A stretch of 64,000 nucleotides of DNA, taken from Glycomyces algeriensis. GTDB taxonomy: Bacteria > Actinomycetota > Actinomycetes > Mycobacteriales > Micromonosporaceae. The stretch spans positions 62,001 to 126,000 of the forward strand of contig NZ_JAPZVR010000005.1 of the NCBI RefSeq assembly GCF_027622855.1. Direction: 5' to 3'. Within the stretch, counting starts at the first letter, position 1, and the number at the start of each line of letters is the position of its first letter. Below the pieces are notes generated by a model. The model was given only the letters and a program-made list of their open reading frames with translations, was not told the origin of the DNA and did no database searches. The position numbers and the translations under genes were made by a program. Below are positions 52,485 through 60,358 of the stretch, one piece after another.

Positions 52485-53714
52485 ATGAGCGACAGGAGCG
52501 ACGAAACGGGGCCAGCGCCCGAAACGCCCGGCAGCGAAAACCAAGCCGCCCACGGCAAAACGGCCCCCAATCCCGCCCGCCACCACACCCCGCCCCCCGG
52601 CCCCGCAGGCGACCCGGAGGCGACCGCCGAGCCGAACCTGGACGACGCCATCGCACTCCCCGCCGACGCCGTCACCGTGCGTCCGACCGACGGGACCACC
52701 GCACCACCGAGCGCCGGGACGCCGACCAGCGCCCGCGAGACCAGCGCCATGACCTCCCACGACACCGAGACCAGCGGCACCGAGCCCGCCGCACCTGCCG
52801 CGAACGAAGCCGCCGCACCGACCACCAAAGGCGCGCCCGACCACGACACCACCCGATTCCACCCAGCAACCCCCGCAACCGAACTCGCGCCCCCGAGCGC
52901 CACCCCCGCAGCGCAGCCCGAGCCCCAGAACCCCGCTTCCACAGCCGATCCCGAACCCGCCGGCGCAGCCGACACAGCGCACCGGACCACCGAGCAACGC
53001 CACGCCCCGCTCCAACACACCATCGCCTTCGACCGGCCCGGCGGCACCCCGTTCCTCACCGCGACCGGACTCACCGCCCACGGCCGACAAGGCCCCATCT
53101 TCACCGACATCACCGTCAACGCCGGCCTCGGCCAGCTCGTCGCAATCTGCGGCGACGGCGGCGAAGGCCGCACCTCACTCCTCCTCGCACTCACCGGCCG
53201 CTTCCCCCACCGCACCGGCACACTCGCCGTCGACGCCCAGACCAAACCCGGCCAGATCCGCCGCCGCTTCACCATCGCCCAAGCCGGACCGCCGATCCGC
53301 TTCGAGCCCTACGCCACCGTCAGCGCCTGCATCAAAGAGACCACCACCGTCTCCAAGGGAACCGCGACCCGCGCCAACATCAACGCCTGGCTCGACCGCC
53401 TCGCCGTCAGCATCGACACCGGCGACACCTTCGGATTCCTGCCCCGCATCGACCAGATCCGCTTCGCCATCGCATGCGCCGCCGCGAGCCGCACCCCCGC
53501 CATCGCCGTCGACGACGCCGACACCGGCCTCGACCGGTGCGGCTCCGCACTCGTCTTCGAAGCCCTGCGCACCGTCGCCGACGCCGGACAACTCGTCCTC
53601 GCCGTCTGCAGACGCTCCGACCCGCCCGCCGACACCGTCGTCGACCTCCGCGCCCAACCCGCACCCGACACCAGCACGCTCCACGCGAGCGACCGAAACG
53701 GAGGCCACCGATGA
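52485..53714 (+). CDS. degenerate ABC ATPase with long disordered head
   Basis: A 409-residue protein. The first about 175 residues are Pro/Ala/Thr-rich and disordered. The rest is an ABC ATPase fold with altered motifs: the Walker A is GDGGEGRTS (Arg229 instead of Lys), the LSGGQ signature is replaced by a FLPRIDQIRF segment, and Walker B reads AIAVDDADTGLD with Asp for the catalytic Glu. Nucleotide binding may persist but hydrolysis is doubtful. Its stop overlaps the start of a YhgE/Pip protein, a pairing seen in other actinobacteria. Start ATG at 52485 after GAGGA; an in-frame ATG five codons earlier is less likely. Confidence 0.8.
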   Translation: MSDRSDETGPAPETPGSENQAAHGKTAPNPARHHTPPPGPAGDPEATAEPNLDDAIALPADAVTVRPTDGTTAPPSAGTPTSARETSAMTSHDTETSGTEPAAPAANEAAAPTTKGAPDHDTTRFHPATPATELAPPSATPAAQPEPQNPASTADPEPAGAADTAHRTTEQRHAPLQHTIAFDRPGGTPFLTATGLTAHGRQGPIFTDITVNAGLGQLVAICGDGGEGRTSLLLALTGRFPHRTGTLAVDAQTKPGQIRRRFTIAQAGPPIRFEPYATVSACIKETTTVSKGTATRANINAWLDRLAVSIDTGDTFGFLPRIDQIRFAIACAAASRTPAIAVDDADTGLDRCGSALVFEALRTVADAGQLVLAVCRRSDPPADTVVDLRAQPAPDTSTLHASDRNGGHR

Positions 53715-55570
53715 TGAGCCCCTTCAGACTCGCCGCCGCCGAACTGCGCCGCTTCCGCGGCCACCCCATCCGCACCGCCGCACTCGTCGCCATCGTCCTC
53801 ATCCCGCTCGTCTACGGCGGCCTCTACCTCTGGTTCGCCTGGGACCCCTACGGAAAACTCGACCAGATGCCCGTCGCCGTCGTCAACGAAGACACCGGCG
53901 CCAGCGTCGAAACCGACGGCGAGACCACCCCCATCAACGGCGGCGACCAGCTCGTCGAACAACTCAAGGAAGACCGCATCTTCGACTGGCAGTTCGTCGA
54001 CGCCGACGAAGCCGCCCGCGGCCTCCAAAACGGCGACTACTACATGGTCATCACCGTCCCCGAAGACTTCTCCACCCGCCTCGCCAGCCTCTCCGGCACC
54101 GACCCCGAACAGGCCACCGTCGAATTCGACCTCAACGACGCCAACGGGTACGTCGCCGGCATCATGGCCTCCACCGTCGAATCCGAACTGCGCAACCAGA
54201 TCAACACCGCCGTCTACGTCACCTTCGCCACCACCATCTTCGGCGACCTCACCGACCTCAACCAAGGCCTCACCGAAGCCGCCGACGGCGCGAACCAGCT
54301 CGCCGACGGCATCGGCACCGCCCAAGACGGCGCCGAAACCCTCGAAAACGGCCTCAGCGACCTCAACACCGGCGCCCAGCAAGTCGCGAACGGCGCCGAC
54401 CAGGTAAGCGACGGCGTCGACCAAGCCGTCGGCGTCGCCCAACCCGTCGTCGAAACCCTCGCGGACAACTGGAGCCAAATCCAGACCGGCGCATCCTCAG
54501 CCGCCGACCTCTCCGACCGCGCCAACAGCGACCTCAACACCGTCTACACCACCCTCTGCGCCGCCGACACCGCCGACGCCGACGCATGCGCCCAACTCCA
54601 GACCTACATCGACGACGCCAACAGCGTCAACGACGACATCCAATCCACCAACGCCACCGTCCAGAGCACCACCACCGACACCCTCGACCAAGCCTCGAAC
54701 GACCTCACCGCCCTCCAGACCGGCGCCGCCGACGTCGCCACCGGCGCCCAACAGGTCGCCGACGGCGCCTCCAACGCCCAGACCGGCGCAGGCGACCTCG
54801 CAACCGGTCTCACCGAACTCCAAGACGGCGCAACCACACTCGCCAACTCGCTAACCACCGCCGCCGAAAGCGTCCCGAGCACCAACCCGGCCGACGACGC
54901 CGACAACGCCGAGGCCTACGGCAGCCCCGTCACCATCGACGAAGACAACCGCAACGCCGCTGGCACCTACGGACGCGGCCTCGCCCCGTTCTTCATCGCC
55001 ATCGCACTATGGGTCTTCGGCCTCATGGGCTACCTCGTACTACGTACGGTGAACAGCCGGGCGCTGGCCGGGCCGCTGCGCTCGGTCCCGATCGCCATCG
55101 GCGGCTGGCTCCCCGGCGCGTTCCTCGGCGTCCTGTCGGCGCTCGTCCTCTACCTCGCGGTGGAGCTGGGCCTCGGCCTCAACCCGCGGGACGCCCTCGA
55201 CACGGTCGGGCTCTCGATGCTTGTGATCCTGACGTTCACGGCCATGGCGCACCTGCTGAAGCTCGCGTTCGGCACGGCCGGGAGCCTGCTGCTGGTCGTG
55301 CTGCTGATGCTGCAGTTGACGAGCGCGGGCGGCCTGTACCCGGTGGAGACGACGCCGAAGTTCTTCCAGGTGCTGCATCCGCTGCTGCCGATGAGCTATG
55401 TGGTCGATGCCCTGCGCGTGACCATCAGCGGCGGCGAGACCTCGCATGTGGTCAGGGCGCTGCTGGTCCTCGCGGCCTACCTGGTGGGCTCGCTGGCGCT
55501 CTCATCGCTGGTCGTGGCCGCCCGCCGCCGGTGGAAGCCCGACAGCCTCAACGTGCCCCTCCAGGTCTGA
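53711..55570 (+). CDS. YhgE/Pip-family membrane protein
   Basis: A 619-residue protein. One N-terminal membrane helix (about 22-42), then an extracellular region of about 390 residues beginning PVAVVNEDTG. It is followed by heptad-like, Ala/Gly/Asp-rich repeats (LADGIGTAQDGAETLENGL and relatives), the YhgE/Pip signature with repeated ADGA-QVADG units. Five or so membrane helices lie at the C-terminus (about 425-605), as in ABC-2 exporters. Family members include phage-infection protein Pip and YueB. Coupled to the degenerate ATPase by overlapping ATGA; the two probably form one complex. Codon style changes sharply near 55040. Confidence 0.88.
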   Translation: MMSPFRLAAAELRRFRGHPIRTAALVAIVLIPLVYGGLYLWFAWDPYGKLDQMPVAVVNEDTGASVETDGETTPINGGDQLVEQLKEDRIFDWQFVDADEAARGLQNGDYYMVITVPEDFSTRLASLSGTDPEQATVEFDLNDANGYVAGIMASTVESELRNQINTAVYVTFATTIFGDLTDLNQGLTEAADGANQLADGIGTAQDGAETLENGLSDLNTGAQQVANGADQVSDGVDQAVGVAQPVVETLADNWSQIQTGASSAADLSDRANSDLNTVYTTLCAADTADADACAQLQTYIDDANSVNDDIQSTNATVQSTTTDTLDQASNDLTALQTGAADVATGAQQVADGASNAQTGAGDLATGLTELQDGATTLANSLTTAAESVPSTNPADDADNAEAYGSPVTIDEDNRNAAGTYGRGLAPFFIAIALWVFGLMGYLVLRTVNSRALAGPLRSVPIAIGGWLPGAFLGVLSALVLYLAVELGLGLNPRDALDTVGLSMLVILTFTAMAHLLKLAFGTAGSLLLVVLLMLQLTSAGGLYPVETTPKFFQVLHPLLPMSYVVDALRVTISGGETSHVVRALLVLAAYLVGSLALSSLVVAARRRWKPDSLNVPLQV

Positions 55571-55970
55571 GTGCCGGTCGGGGTGCGGCTCCGGAATCGA
55601 CCGGTCTGGGACCGAGCGCCGGTTCGGTTCCGGCGGGGATCGACCGGTCTGGGACCGAGCGAAGGTTCAGGGCTGAACCCTCGGTCGGTGCTCGGCGTCT
55701 GGCCGGGATCGGCCGACCCGCGCCCGCCGTGACGGTGGGTTCCCGTCGCGACATCGCGGTCGACGGCGACCACGAGCACGGCATTGCGGCCACCCAGGGC
55801 AGCCGACGCACACCGCTAGGCGATGGCGCAGACCCATACCCATGCGTACTTGACCGGCCCGAGAGTCCTTGCGGACTGTCGGGCCGGTCGCGTTACACCG
55901 TTCTGTCGCTCGACGCCGCCGCTTACCGCTCGACGTCTCTCCCCTTACTGCTCGACGTCACTCGTTCGCC
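55571..55970. other. gene-free stretch with direct repeats
   Basis: No gene. A 22-bp direct repeat starting TCGACCGGTCTGGGACCGAG occurs at 55597-55618 and 55640-55661. A hairpin, GGTTCAG-GG-CTGAACC, follows at about 55665. The convergent terminator is at 55852-55889. From 55901 on, four copies of a CGCTCGACG-type unit lead into the TetR stop. Confidence 0.7.
55852..55889. terminator. bidirectional terminator between YhgE and TetR genes
   Basis: An 11-bp stem GACCGGCCCGA with its complement and an inner AGTCC-TTGC-GGACT stem, 38 bp in all, between converging genes. Confidence 0.88.
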
Positions 55971-56717
55971 TTACCGCTCGATGAGCGCCGCGAGGCCGTC
56001 GAGGGTCCGCGCAAGCCCGAACGCGAACGCGTGCTCGGCGTTGTACGCGGCGTCGTGCGCCTCGCCCGCGGCCTGGCCGACGCGGACGGCAGTCGGGTAC
56101 CGCTCGGGGTCCAGGACCTTCGCGAGCAGGGGACCGTTGGCCTCCCACCACTCCTGATCGTCCATGCCGCTCGTGGCGCGCTCGGCCTCGGACTGGGCCG
56201 CGTCCTGCGCGGCCGTGCGCACGAAGGCGAGTAGGTACGCCAAGGCGTCGTCCATCTCGACATCGCTGAGCCCCAGGCCTTCCAGGGCCTGGAGCTCGTG
56301 CTCGTACTTGGCGCACTGGCCGGGCCCGAGCGGCGGGCGGCTCGGCGAGGCGGCCGCGGCCCAGGGGTGCTCGCGGTAGAGCCCGTAGTTGCCCCGCGCG
56401 ACGGCGGTAAGCCGCTCGCGCCAGGCGCCGGTGGTGGGGGACCGCTCCATGCCCACGAAGAGCGCGTCGAGCATGAGCGCGACGAGCTCGGTCTTCCCCG
56501 GCACGTAGGTGTAGAGCGTCATCGGGGCCTTCCCGAGCTCCTGGGCGAGGCGGCGCACCGTGACCGCTTCCAGCCCTTCGGCATCGGCTAGCGCGATTGC
56601 GGCGGTGACGACCTCGTCCACGGTCAGGCCCTTGCGGGGCCCGCGCCCGCTCTCGGGGGCGGCCCTCCAGAGGAGCTCGAGCAGATTCGGCTTCGGTGTT
56701 TCAGTGGTGGCACTCAC
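55971..56717 (-). CDS. TetR-family repressor
   Basis: A 248-residue TetR protein of the large TetR_C_1 subgroup (tetracycline-type). The HTH is at about 33-80 (TVRRLAQELGKAPMTLYTYVPGK), with a Pro/Arg head and an all-helical ligand domain. It starts at GTG. Divergent from a VOC-family gene, with an extended palindrome between them. It should repress itself and the VOC gene until a small molecule binds. Confidence 0.9.
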   Translation of the reverse strand: MSATTETPKPNLLELLWRAAPESGRGPRKGLTVDEVVTAAIALADAEGLEAVTVRRLAQELGKAPMTLYTYVPGKTELVALMLDALFVGMERSPTTGAWRERLTAVARGNYGLYREHPWAAAASPSRPPLGPGQCAKYEHELQALEGLGLSDVEMDDALAYLLAFVRTAAQDAAQSEAERATSGMDDQEWWEANGPLLAKVLDPERYPTAVRVGQAAGEAHDAAYNAEHAFAFGLARTLDGLAALIER

Positions 56718-56739
56718 AGGAGAATCCTAACGCGCGAAG

Positions 56740-56768
56740 TTGTACGCCGTACGACGTACGCTGTACAA
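56740..56768. promoter_or_regulatory. 29-bp interrupted palindrome, TetR operator
   Basis: TTGTAC-N2-CGTACG-A-CGTACG-N2-GTACAA, symmetric around 56754. The right end overlaps a consensus-like -10 (TACAAT, 56764-56769) of the VOC gene, so binding would block transcription. Confidence 0.82.
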
Positions 56769-56798
56769 TATACAACGTACGAAGAAAAGGAGCCGCAC

Positions 56799-57194
56799 AT
56801 GCGCATCACCTCATCCGCCGTCTCGCTCAATGTCGCCGATCCGATCGCCTCCGCCGAGTTCCTCAAGCGCCACTACGGCTTCACCGAGGACATGGCCGCC
56901 GAGGGCTTCGTCTCGCTCTCGCGCCCGGACGTCGGCTTCAACGTCATCTTCCTCAAGACGGGCCTGTCCACGTTCAAGCCCGAGAGTGCCAAGGGCCACG
57001 CCGACGGCCTCCTGCTGGCCTTCGTCGTCGAGGACATCGACGCCGAATACGCCCGCGTCCAAGCTGAGGGCGTCGCCATCACTACGCCGATCGAGACCGA
57101 AGAATGGGGCGAGCGCTACTTCCAGACCGCCGACCCCAACGGCGTGATCATTCAACTCGTCCAGTGGATGACAGACCCGACAGCAGCGGCCTAA
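56799..57194 (+). CDS. VOC-family (glyoxalase/bleomycin-resistance fold) protein
   Basis: A 131-residue protein with paired beta-alpha-beta-beta-beta modules. It begins AVSLNVADPIASAEFLKRHYGF and ends TADPNGVIIQLVQWM, as in glyoxalase/dioxygenase-superfamily proteins. Start after AAAAGGAG. The fold covers lyases, dioxygenases and drug-sequestering proteins; regulation by the divergent TetR suggests response to a toxic small molecule. Confidence 0.88.
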   Translation: MRITSSAVSLNVADPIASAEFLKRHYGFTEDMAAEGFVSLSRPDVGFNVIFLKTGLSTFKPESAKGHADGLLLAFVVEDIDAEYARVQAEGVAITTPIETEEWGERYFQTADPNGVIIQLVQWMTDPTAAA

Positions 57195-57229
57195 CCCACA
57201 GCCGCCCCGCTGCGCGACTCAACCCGGCT

Positions 57230-57310
57230 CGGGGGGGGGGGCCCCCCCCGGGGGGGGGGGGCCGGCGGGGGGGGGGGCCCCCCCCCCCCCCCGGGGGGGG
57301 GCCCCCCCCC
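57230..57310. repeat. alternating G and C homopolymers
   Basis: Runs of 8 to 16 identical G or C alternate with almost no other bases. They follow the VOC gene where a terminator would be expected and are suspicious as an assembly product. Confidence 0.85.
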
Positions 57311-57392
57311 GCGACTTGCCCGCCCCGCCCCGCCCGGCCGCAGATGCAGTCGACGTGACTCCCCACCTGCGGAATCACGGCAATGCACAGAG

Positions 57393-57544
57393 TTATCCAC
57401 AAGAAGGAAACTCACGGTTGTCGGTCAAGTGCAACCCGTGACACCGTTGCTGCATGCGCCAAACGAACCACAAGACCACCACCGCTGCCGCTATCCACAG
57501 GGCGCTGTCCAGCATGGAAGCAGCACTGCCGGAAGTTATCCACA
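57393..57544 (+). promoter_or_regulatory. cluster of three DnaA boxes
   Basis: TTATCCACA at 57393-57401 and 57536-57544 (both perfect consensus), and CTATCCACA at 57491-57499. No dnaA, dnaN or gyrB is near, so a DnaA-titration or regulatory site is more likely than oriC. Confidence 0.7.
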
Positions 57545-57593
57545 GGCGGCAACTTTCTGTTGCGGGTCAACTCCACGGCGTGTCAGCCTTGAT

Positions 57594-57624
57594 ACAAAAA
57601 AGCCATCTGGCCTTGCGGGATGGC
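57594..57624 (-). terminator. U-tract terminator on minus strand
   Basis: On the minus strand, GCCATC and GATGGC arms (57602-57607, 57619-57624) are followed by TTTTTT (57596-57601): a classic rho-independent form, rare in this window. Confidence 0.7.
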
Positions 57625-57661
57625 GGCGACACAAGGGGATTCGCGAACGTCGCCATACCGA

Positions 57662-57693
57662 GACCGCGCGCGGGAACCCACCCGCGCGCGGTC
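57662..57693. terminator. perfect GC hairpin
   Basis: GACCGCGCGCGGG and its complement around a six-base loop; second of three hairpins past the methyltransferase gene. Confidence 0.65.
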
Positions 57694-57726
57694 CCCGCAC
57701 GGGCCACACCTCCTCCGCGGGGGCTC

Positions 57727-57762
57727 CATGGGCGGCCGGACACACCAGTCCGGCCGCCCATG
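57727..57762 (-). terminator. terminator of the methyltransferase gene
   Basis: A perfect 15-bp stem (CATGGGCGGCCGGAC and its complement) with a six-base loop, 13 bp past the stop. Confidence 0.88.
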
Positions 57763-57774
57763 CATTCATCAGAC

Positions 57775-58581
57775 TCACTTGACGGCGGTGACGAGGTAAT
57801 AGTCGATCCAGCCGTTCTCGTAGCAGCGCAGCCAGTTCCGGCCCCAGGAGTCGCGGTACTCGGTCTGGGCCACCCACTGGTCGAACTGGCGCCACACGTG
57901 CTCGCCGATCGGAGTCGCGGTGGCACCGTCGAACCCGGCCGCGGTGAGGTCGGCGGTGAACTCCCCCACTGGCGTGATCACATCGACGCCGGAGGCGACC
58001 GTCTCGATGAGGTCGGCGACCTGCGCGGTGTCGGCGCCGTCGGGCGCGAAGAACGTCGCGGTGGCGAACCGCCCGCCGGGCTTGAGGACTCGGTGCGCTT
58101 CGCGGGCCACCAGGGCGAGGTCGTCCACGTGCTGGAGCATCTCGACCGCGTACACGCCGTCGAACGTCTGGTCGTCCCAAGGGATCTCGGTGACCGAGCC
58201 GCGGTGGTACGAGAGCCGCCCCGGTAGTGCCTCGAGCGTCTCGGCGTTGGCCCTGCCGGCGCGGGCGAGCTGCGCGGATGAGCGGTCGAGACCGGTGACG
58301 CTCACGTCGAACTCCCGGGCGACGAGCGCCGCGCCGACGCCGATGCCCGATCCGAGCTCCAGGAGGTGCGCACCCGCTCGCGGTTCGAGCCGGGCGACGA
58401 CCTGCCGGTAGAGCTCGGCCTGGCTGGCGGTCCGATCCTCCTCGGTGAGTTCGCGGTCCGGCTCGGGCTCGGCCCAGTAGCCGTAGTTGATGAACGATCC
58501 CGAGAAGATCGTGAGGGAGCCGAGGTCGAGTTCCCCGTACATGAAGTCGCGCTGCGCCTGCACTTCGGTGTCACGTTCCAT
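57775..58581 (-). CDS. class I SAM-dependent methyltransferase
   Basis: A methyltransferase of about 268 residues with SAM motif I HLLELGSGIGVG near residue 75, the acidic residue in VTGLDRSS, and the motif around EMLQHVDD. The N-terminal segment (YGELDLGSLTIFSGSFINYGYW) resembles small-molecule and sterol/macrolide-type methyltransferases of natural-product clusters, but the substrate cannot be read from the sequence. Start set at ATG 58579-58581; a GTG six codons upstream is possible. Confidence 0.87.
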   Translation of the reverse strand: MERDTEVQAQRDFMYGELDLGSLTIFSGSFINYGYWAEPEPDRELTEEDRTASQAELYRQVVARLEPRAGAHLLELGSGIGVGAALVAREFDVSVTGLDRSSAQLARAGRANAETLEALPGRLSYHRGSVTEIPWDDQTFDGVYAVEMLQHVDDLALVAREAHRVLKPGGRFATATFFAPDGADTAQVADLIETVASGVDVITPVGEFTADLTAAGFDGATATPIGEHVWRQFDQWVAQTEYRDSWGRNWLRCYENGWIDYYLVTAVK

Positions 58582-58615
58582 ACCAACCGATTCTGACACG
58601 AACCGCGCGAGCGGT

Positions 58616-59629
58616 TCAGGCGCCGCCCTCGGCCCGGTCCTCGATCAGCGCGGCCAGGGCCGCGGCGGTGCGGGCGAGCGTGCGGTCGGCGTCGGCGGTC
58701 AGGCCGTGCAGCAGTGGGAGGGCGAACGCGTCAGGCAGTTCGGCGAGGGCTTGGACCAGCCGCATCCGCACCGGGTGGTCCGCGGCGGGCGCTTCCAGTT
58801 CGGCGGCCAGCGCTGCCTCGATCGGGGCCGCGAGTTCCGGGTCGGCGGCCAGGGTGCCGAGTACTTCGGACGCTTCGACATCGTTGGTGCCGGTGACGAT
58901 CATGTTGACGAGGACCGGTGCCGCTTCGGGCCTGCGGCGCGTGCCCAGGGCGAGTGCGGCGCGGGCGCGGACGTGCGGGTCGGGGTCGGCGAGGGCGTTG
59001 GTGAGGAGGTCGGCTGCGTCGTCGCCGGGGATCTCGGTGAGCATTTGTACCGCGCGGCGGCGGACGTCGGGGTCGTCGCTCGTGAGGCCGGGCTCGAGGT
59101 TGGCCGCGACGTCGGCGCCGGCTCGGGCGAGGGCCCAGCGGAGGGCTCCGGCGACGTGTGGATCGGTCTCGGTGAGGACGGCCTCGGCCAGGACGGGGGC
59201 GGGCATGTCCGATTCGGGGGCGAGGACGGTTTGCTGTCGTGTTGCGGCGCTGGGCGAGGCGAGGCCGCGCAGGAGTTCGACGATGCGCAGGACCGCTTCC
59301 CAGCCGGCGGGCTCGGATGCGTCGACGGCGCGGAGGCGCTTGAGGAGTTCTCGTTCGCGGGCCAGGCGGCGCTCGGTCTCGCGGATGAGGTCGCCGATGA
59401 GGTCGGTGGGGGCGAACCCCGGGTCGTCGAGGACCTGTCCGATTTGGCGCAGCGACAGGCCCAGGGTTCGCAGGCTCTCCACGTGGAAGATCCGCTGGAT
59501 GTCCGGTTCGGCGTATTCGCGGTAGCCGCCGACGGTGCGACCGGTGGGTCGCACGAGCCCGAGGGACTCGTAGTGCCTGAGCATTCGGGCGCTTACGCCC
59601 GAGCGGCGGGCGACCTCACCGATCAGCAT
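58616..59629 (-). CDS. MerR regulator fused to HEAT repeats
   Basis: A 337-residue fusion. MerR winged helix 1-70 (MLIGEVARRSGVSARMLRHYESLGLV), coiled-coil dimer helix to about 110, then HEAT-like helical repeats from about 120 to 330 (units such as DPDPHVRARAALALGTRR). The repeats replace the usual effector domain and suggest protein-protein control. Four bases after the stop of the upstream HEAT gene, so cotranscribed. The target is probably the MerR-type palindrome at 60317-60341. Confidence 0.88.
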   Translation of the reverse strand: MLIGEVARRSGVSARMLRHYESLGLVRPTGRTVGGYREYAEPDIQRIFHVESLRTLGLSLRQIGQVLDDPGFAPTDLIGDLIRETERRLARERELLKRLRAVDASEPAGWEAVLRIVELLRGLASPSAATRQQTVLAPESDMPAPVLAEAVLTETDPHVAGALRWALARAGADVAANLEPGLTSDDPDVRRRAVQMLTEIPGDDAADLLTNALADPDPHVRARAALALGTRRRPEAAPVLVNMIVTGTNDVEASEVLGTLAADPELAAPIEAALAAELEAPAADHPVRMRLVQALAELPDAFALPLLHGLTADADRTLARTAAALAALIEDRAEGGA

Positions 59630-59633
59630 CGCG

Positions 59634-60296
59634 TCAGCCCTGCCTTTCGGTGCCGAGGGCGTAGATCCGCTTGGCCTCCTTGACGGCGGGTTCGAACGCG
59701 GCGTCGGGGTCCTCGAGGAGCCGTTGGGTGGCGGCGGCGTGGGCGGTGACGATCGGGTCGCCGCTGTCCAGCGCCCGTTGGAGGACCGGTTCGACGACTG
59801 CGCCGAGCGCGACCAGGGCTCGGCTGAGGCTGAGTTGGACTTCGCGTCCGCCGCGGCCGAGCTGGGTCGCCAGGGTTTCGGCGAGGTCGCGTTCGCGGCC
59901 TTCGGGGACGACGGCTTCGGCGGCGCGCCAGGCGGCGCGGGCGACCTCGTCGTCGGGGTCGCGCAGCAGGGCCGGGGTCATCGCGGGCCAGGCGCGGGCG
60001 TCCCCGATCTTGGACAGGGTGTGCAGGGCCTGGCTGCGGGCTTGCGAGCGGTCCGTTTCGAGTTCGGCGAGCAGGCGCGGGACGGTGAGGTCCGGCGAGA
60101 GCCGGGTGAGGGCCCAGGTGAGCATGTCGCGCACGTAGAAGTCGGGTTCGGTGCCGCAGCGGGCGACGAGGGCTTCGAGCAGGGCTCTGTCGGGGTCGGT
60201 GCCGATGGCGAGCGCGGCCTGCAGTCGCTGGGACGGGGTGTGGGCGGCGAGGGCCGCGATGAGCTGTGTGTTGCGTTCCGTGTGGATGGGAACCAC
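59634..60296 (-). CDS. HEAT-repeat protein
   Basis: A 220-residue cytoplasmic protein made of HEAT-like helix pairs (DPDDEVARAAWRAAEAVVPE and relatives). Start assigned to GTG at 60294-60296, although its AGGAGG site lies almost on top of the start. First gene of a two-gene operon with a MerR-HEAT fusion; both share the repeat type, so hetero-association is plausible. Function unknown. Confidence 0.78.
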   Translation of the reverse strand: MVPIHTERNTQLIAALAAHTPSQRLQAALAIGTDPDRALLEALVARCGTEPDFYVRDMLTWALTRLSPDLTVPRLLAELETDRSQARSQALHTLSKIGDARAWPAMTPALLRDPDDEVARAAWRAAEAVVPEGRERDLAETLATQLGRGGREVQLSLSRALVALGAVVEPVLQRALDSGDPIVTAHAAATQRLLEDPDAAFEPAVKEAKRIYALGTERQG

Positions 60297-60316
60297 CTCC
60301 TGGATCCCAGTGAACG

Positions 60317-60341
60317 CCTTGACACTGTGTCAGTGTCAAGG
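60317..60341. promoter_or_regulatory. 25-bp perfect inverted repeat, MerR-type operator
   Basis: CCTTGACACTG-TGT-complement. It holds a TTGACA on each strand and lies 20 bp before the HEAT gene start, the usual place for a MerR protein that twists the promoter spacer. Confidence 0.85.
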
Positions 60342-60358
60342 TTCGGGTGATGTACGCG

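Larger units (their letters stand above)
57195..57774. other. 580-bp gene-free region with GC homopolymers, DnaA boxes and terminators
   Basis: No gene supported. Order: G/C homopolymer tract (57230-57310), three DnaA boxes in one orientation (57393-57544), a U-tract terminator for the minus strand (57594-57624), and two perfect GC hairpins (57662-57693 and 57727-57762). Base composition in 57360-57600 is lower in GC than elsewhere. Confidence 0.75.

Noticed and set aside
53711-55570. Type VII secretion locus from the YhgE/YueB-like gene
   Set aside because: No EccC ATPase, WXG100 or other ESX genes in the window.
57393-57544. Chromosomal origin oriC
   Set aside because: Only three boxes, and no dnaA, dnaN, recF or gyr genes nearby.
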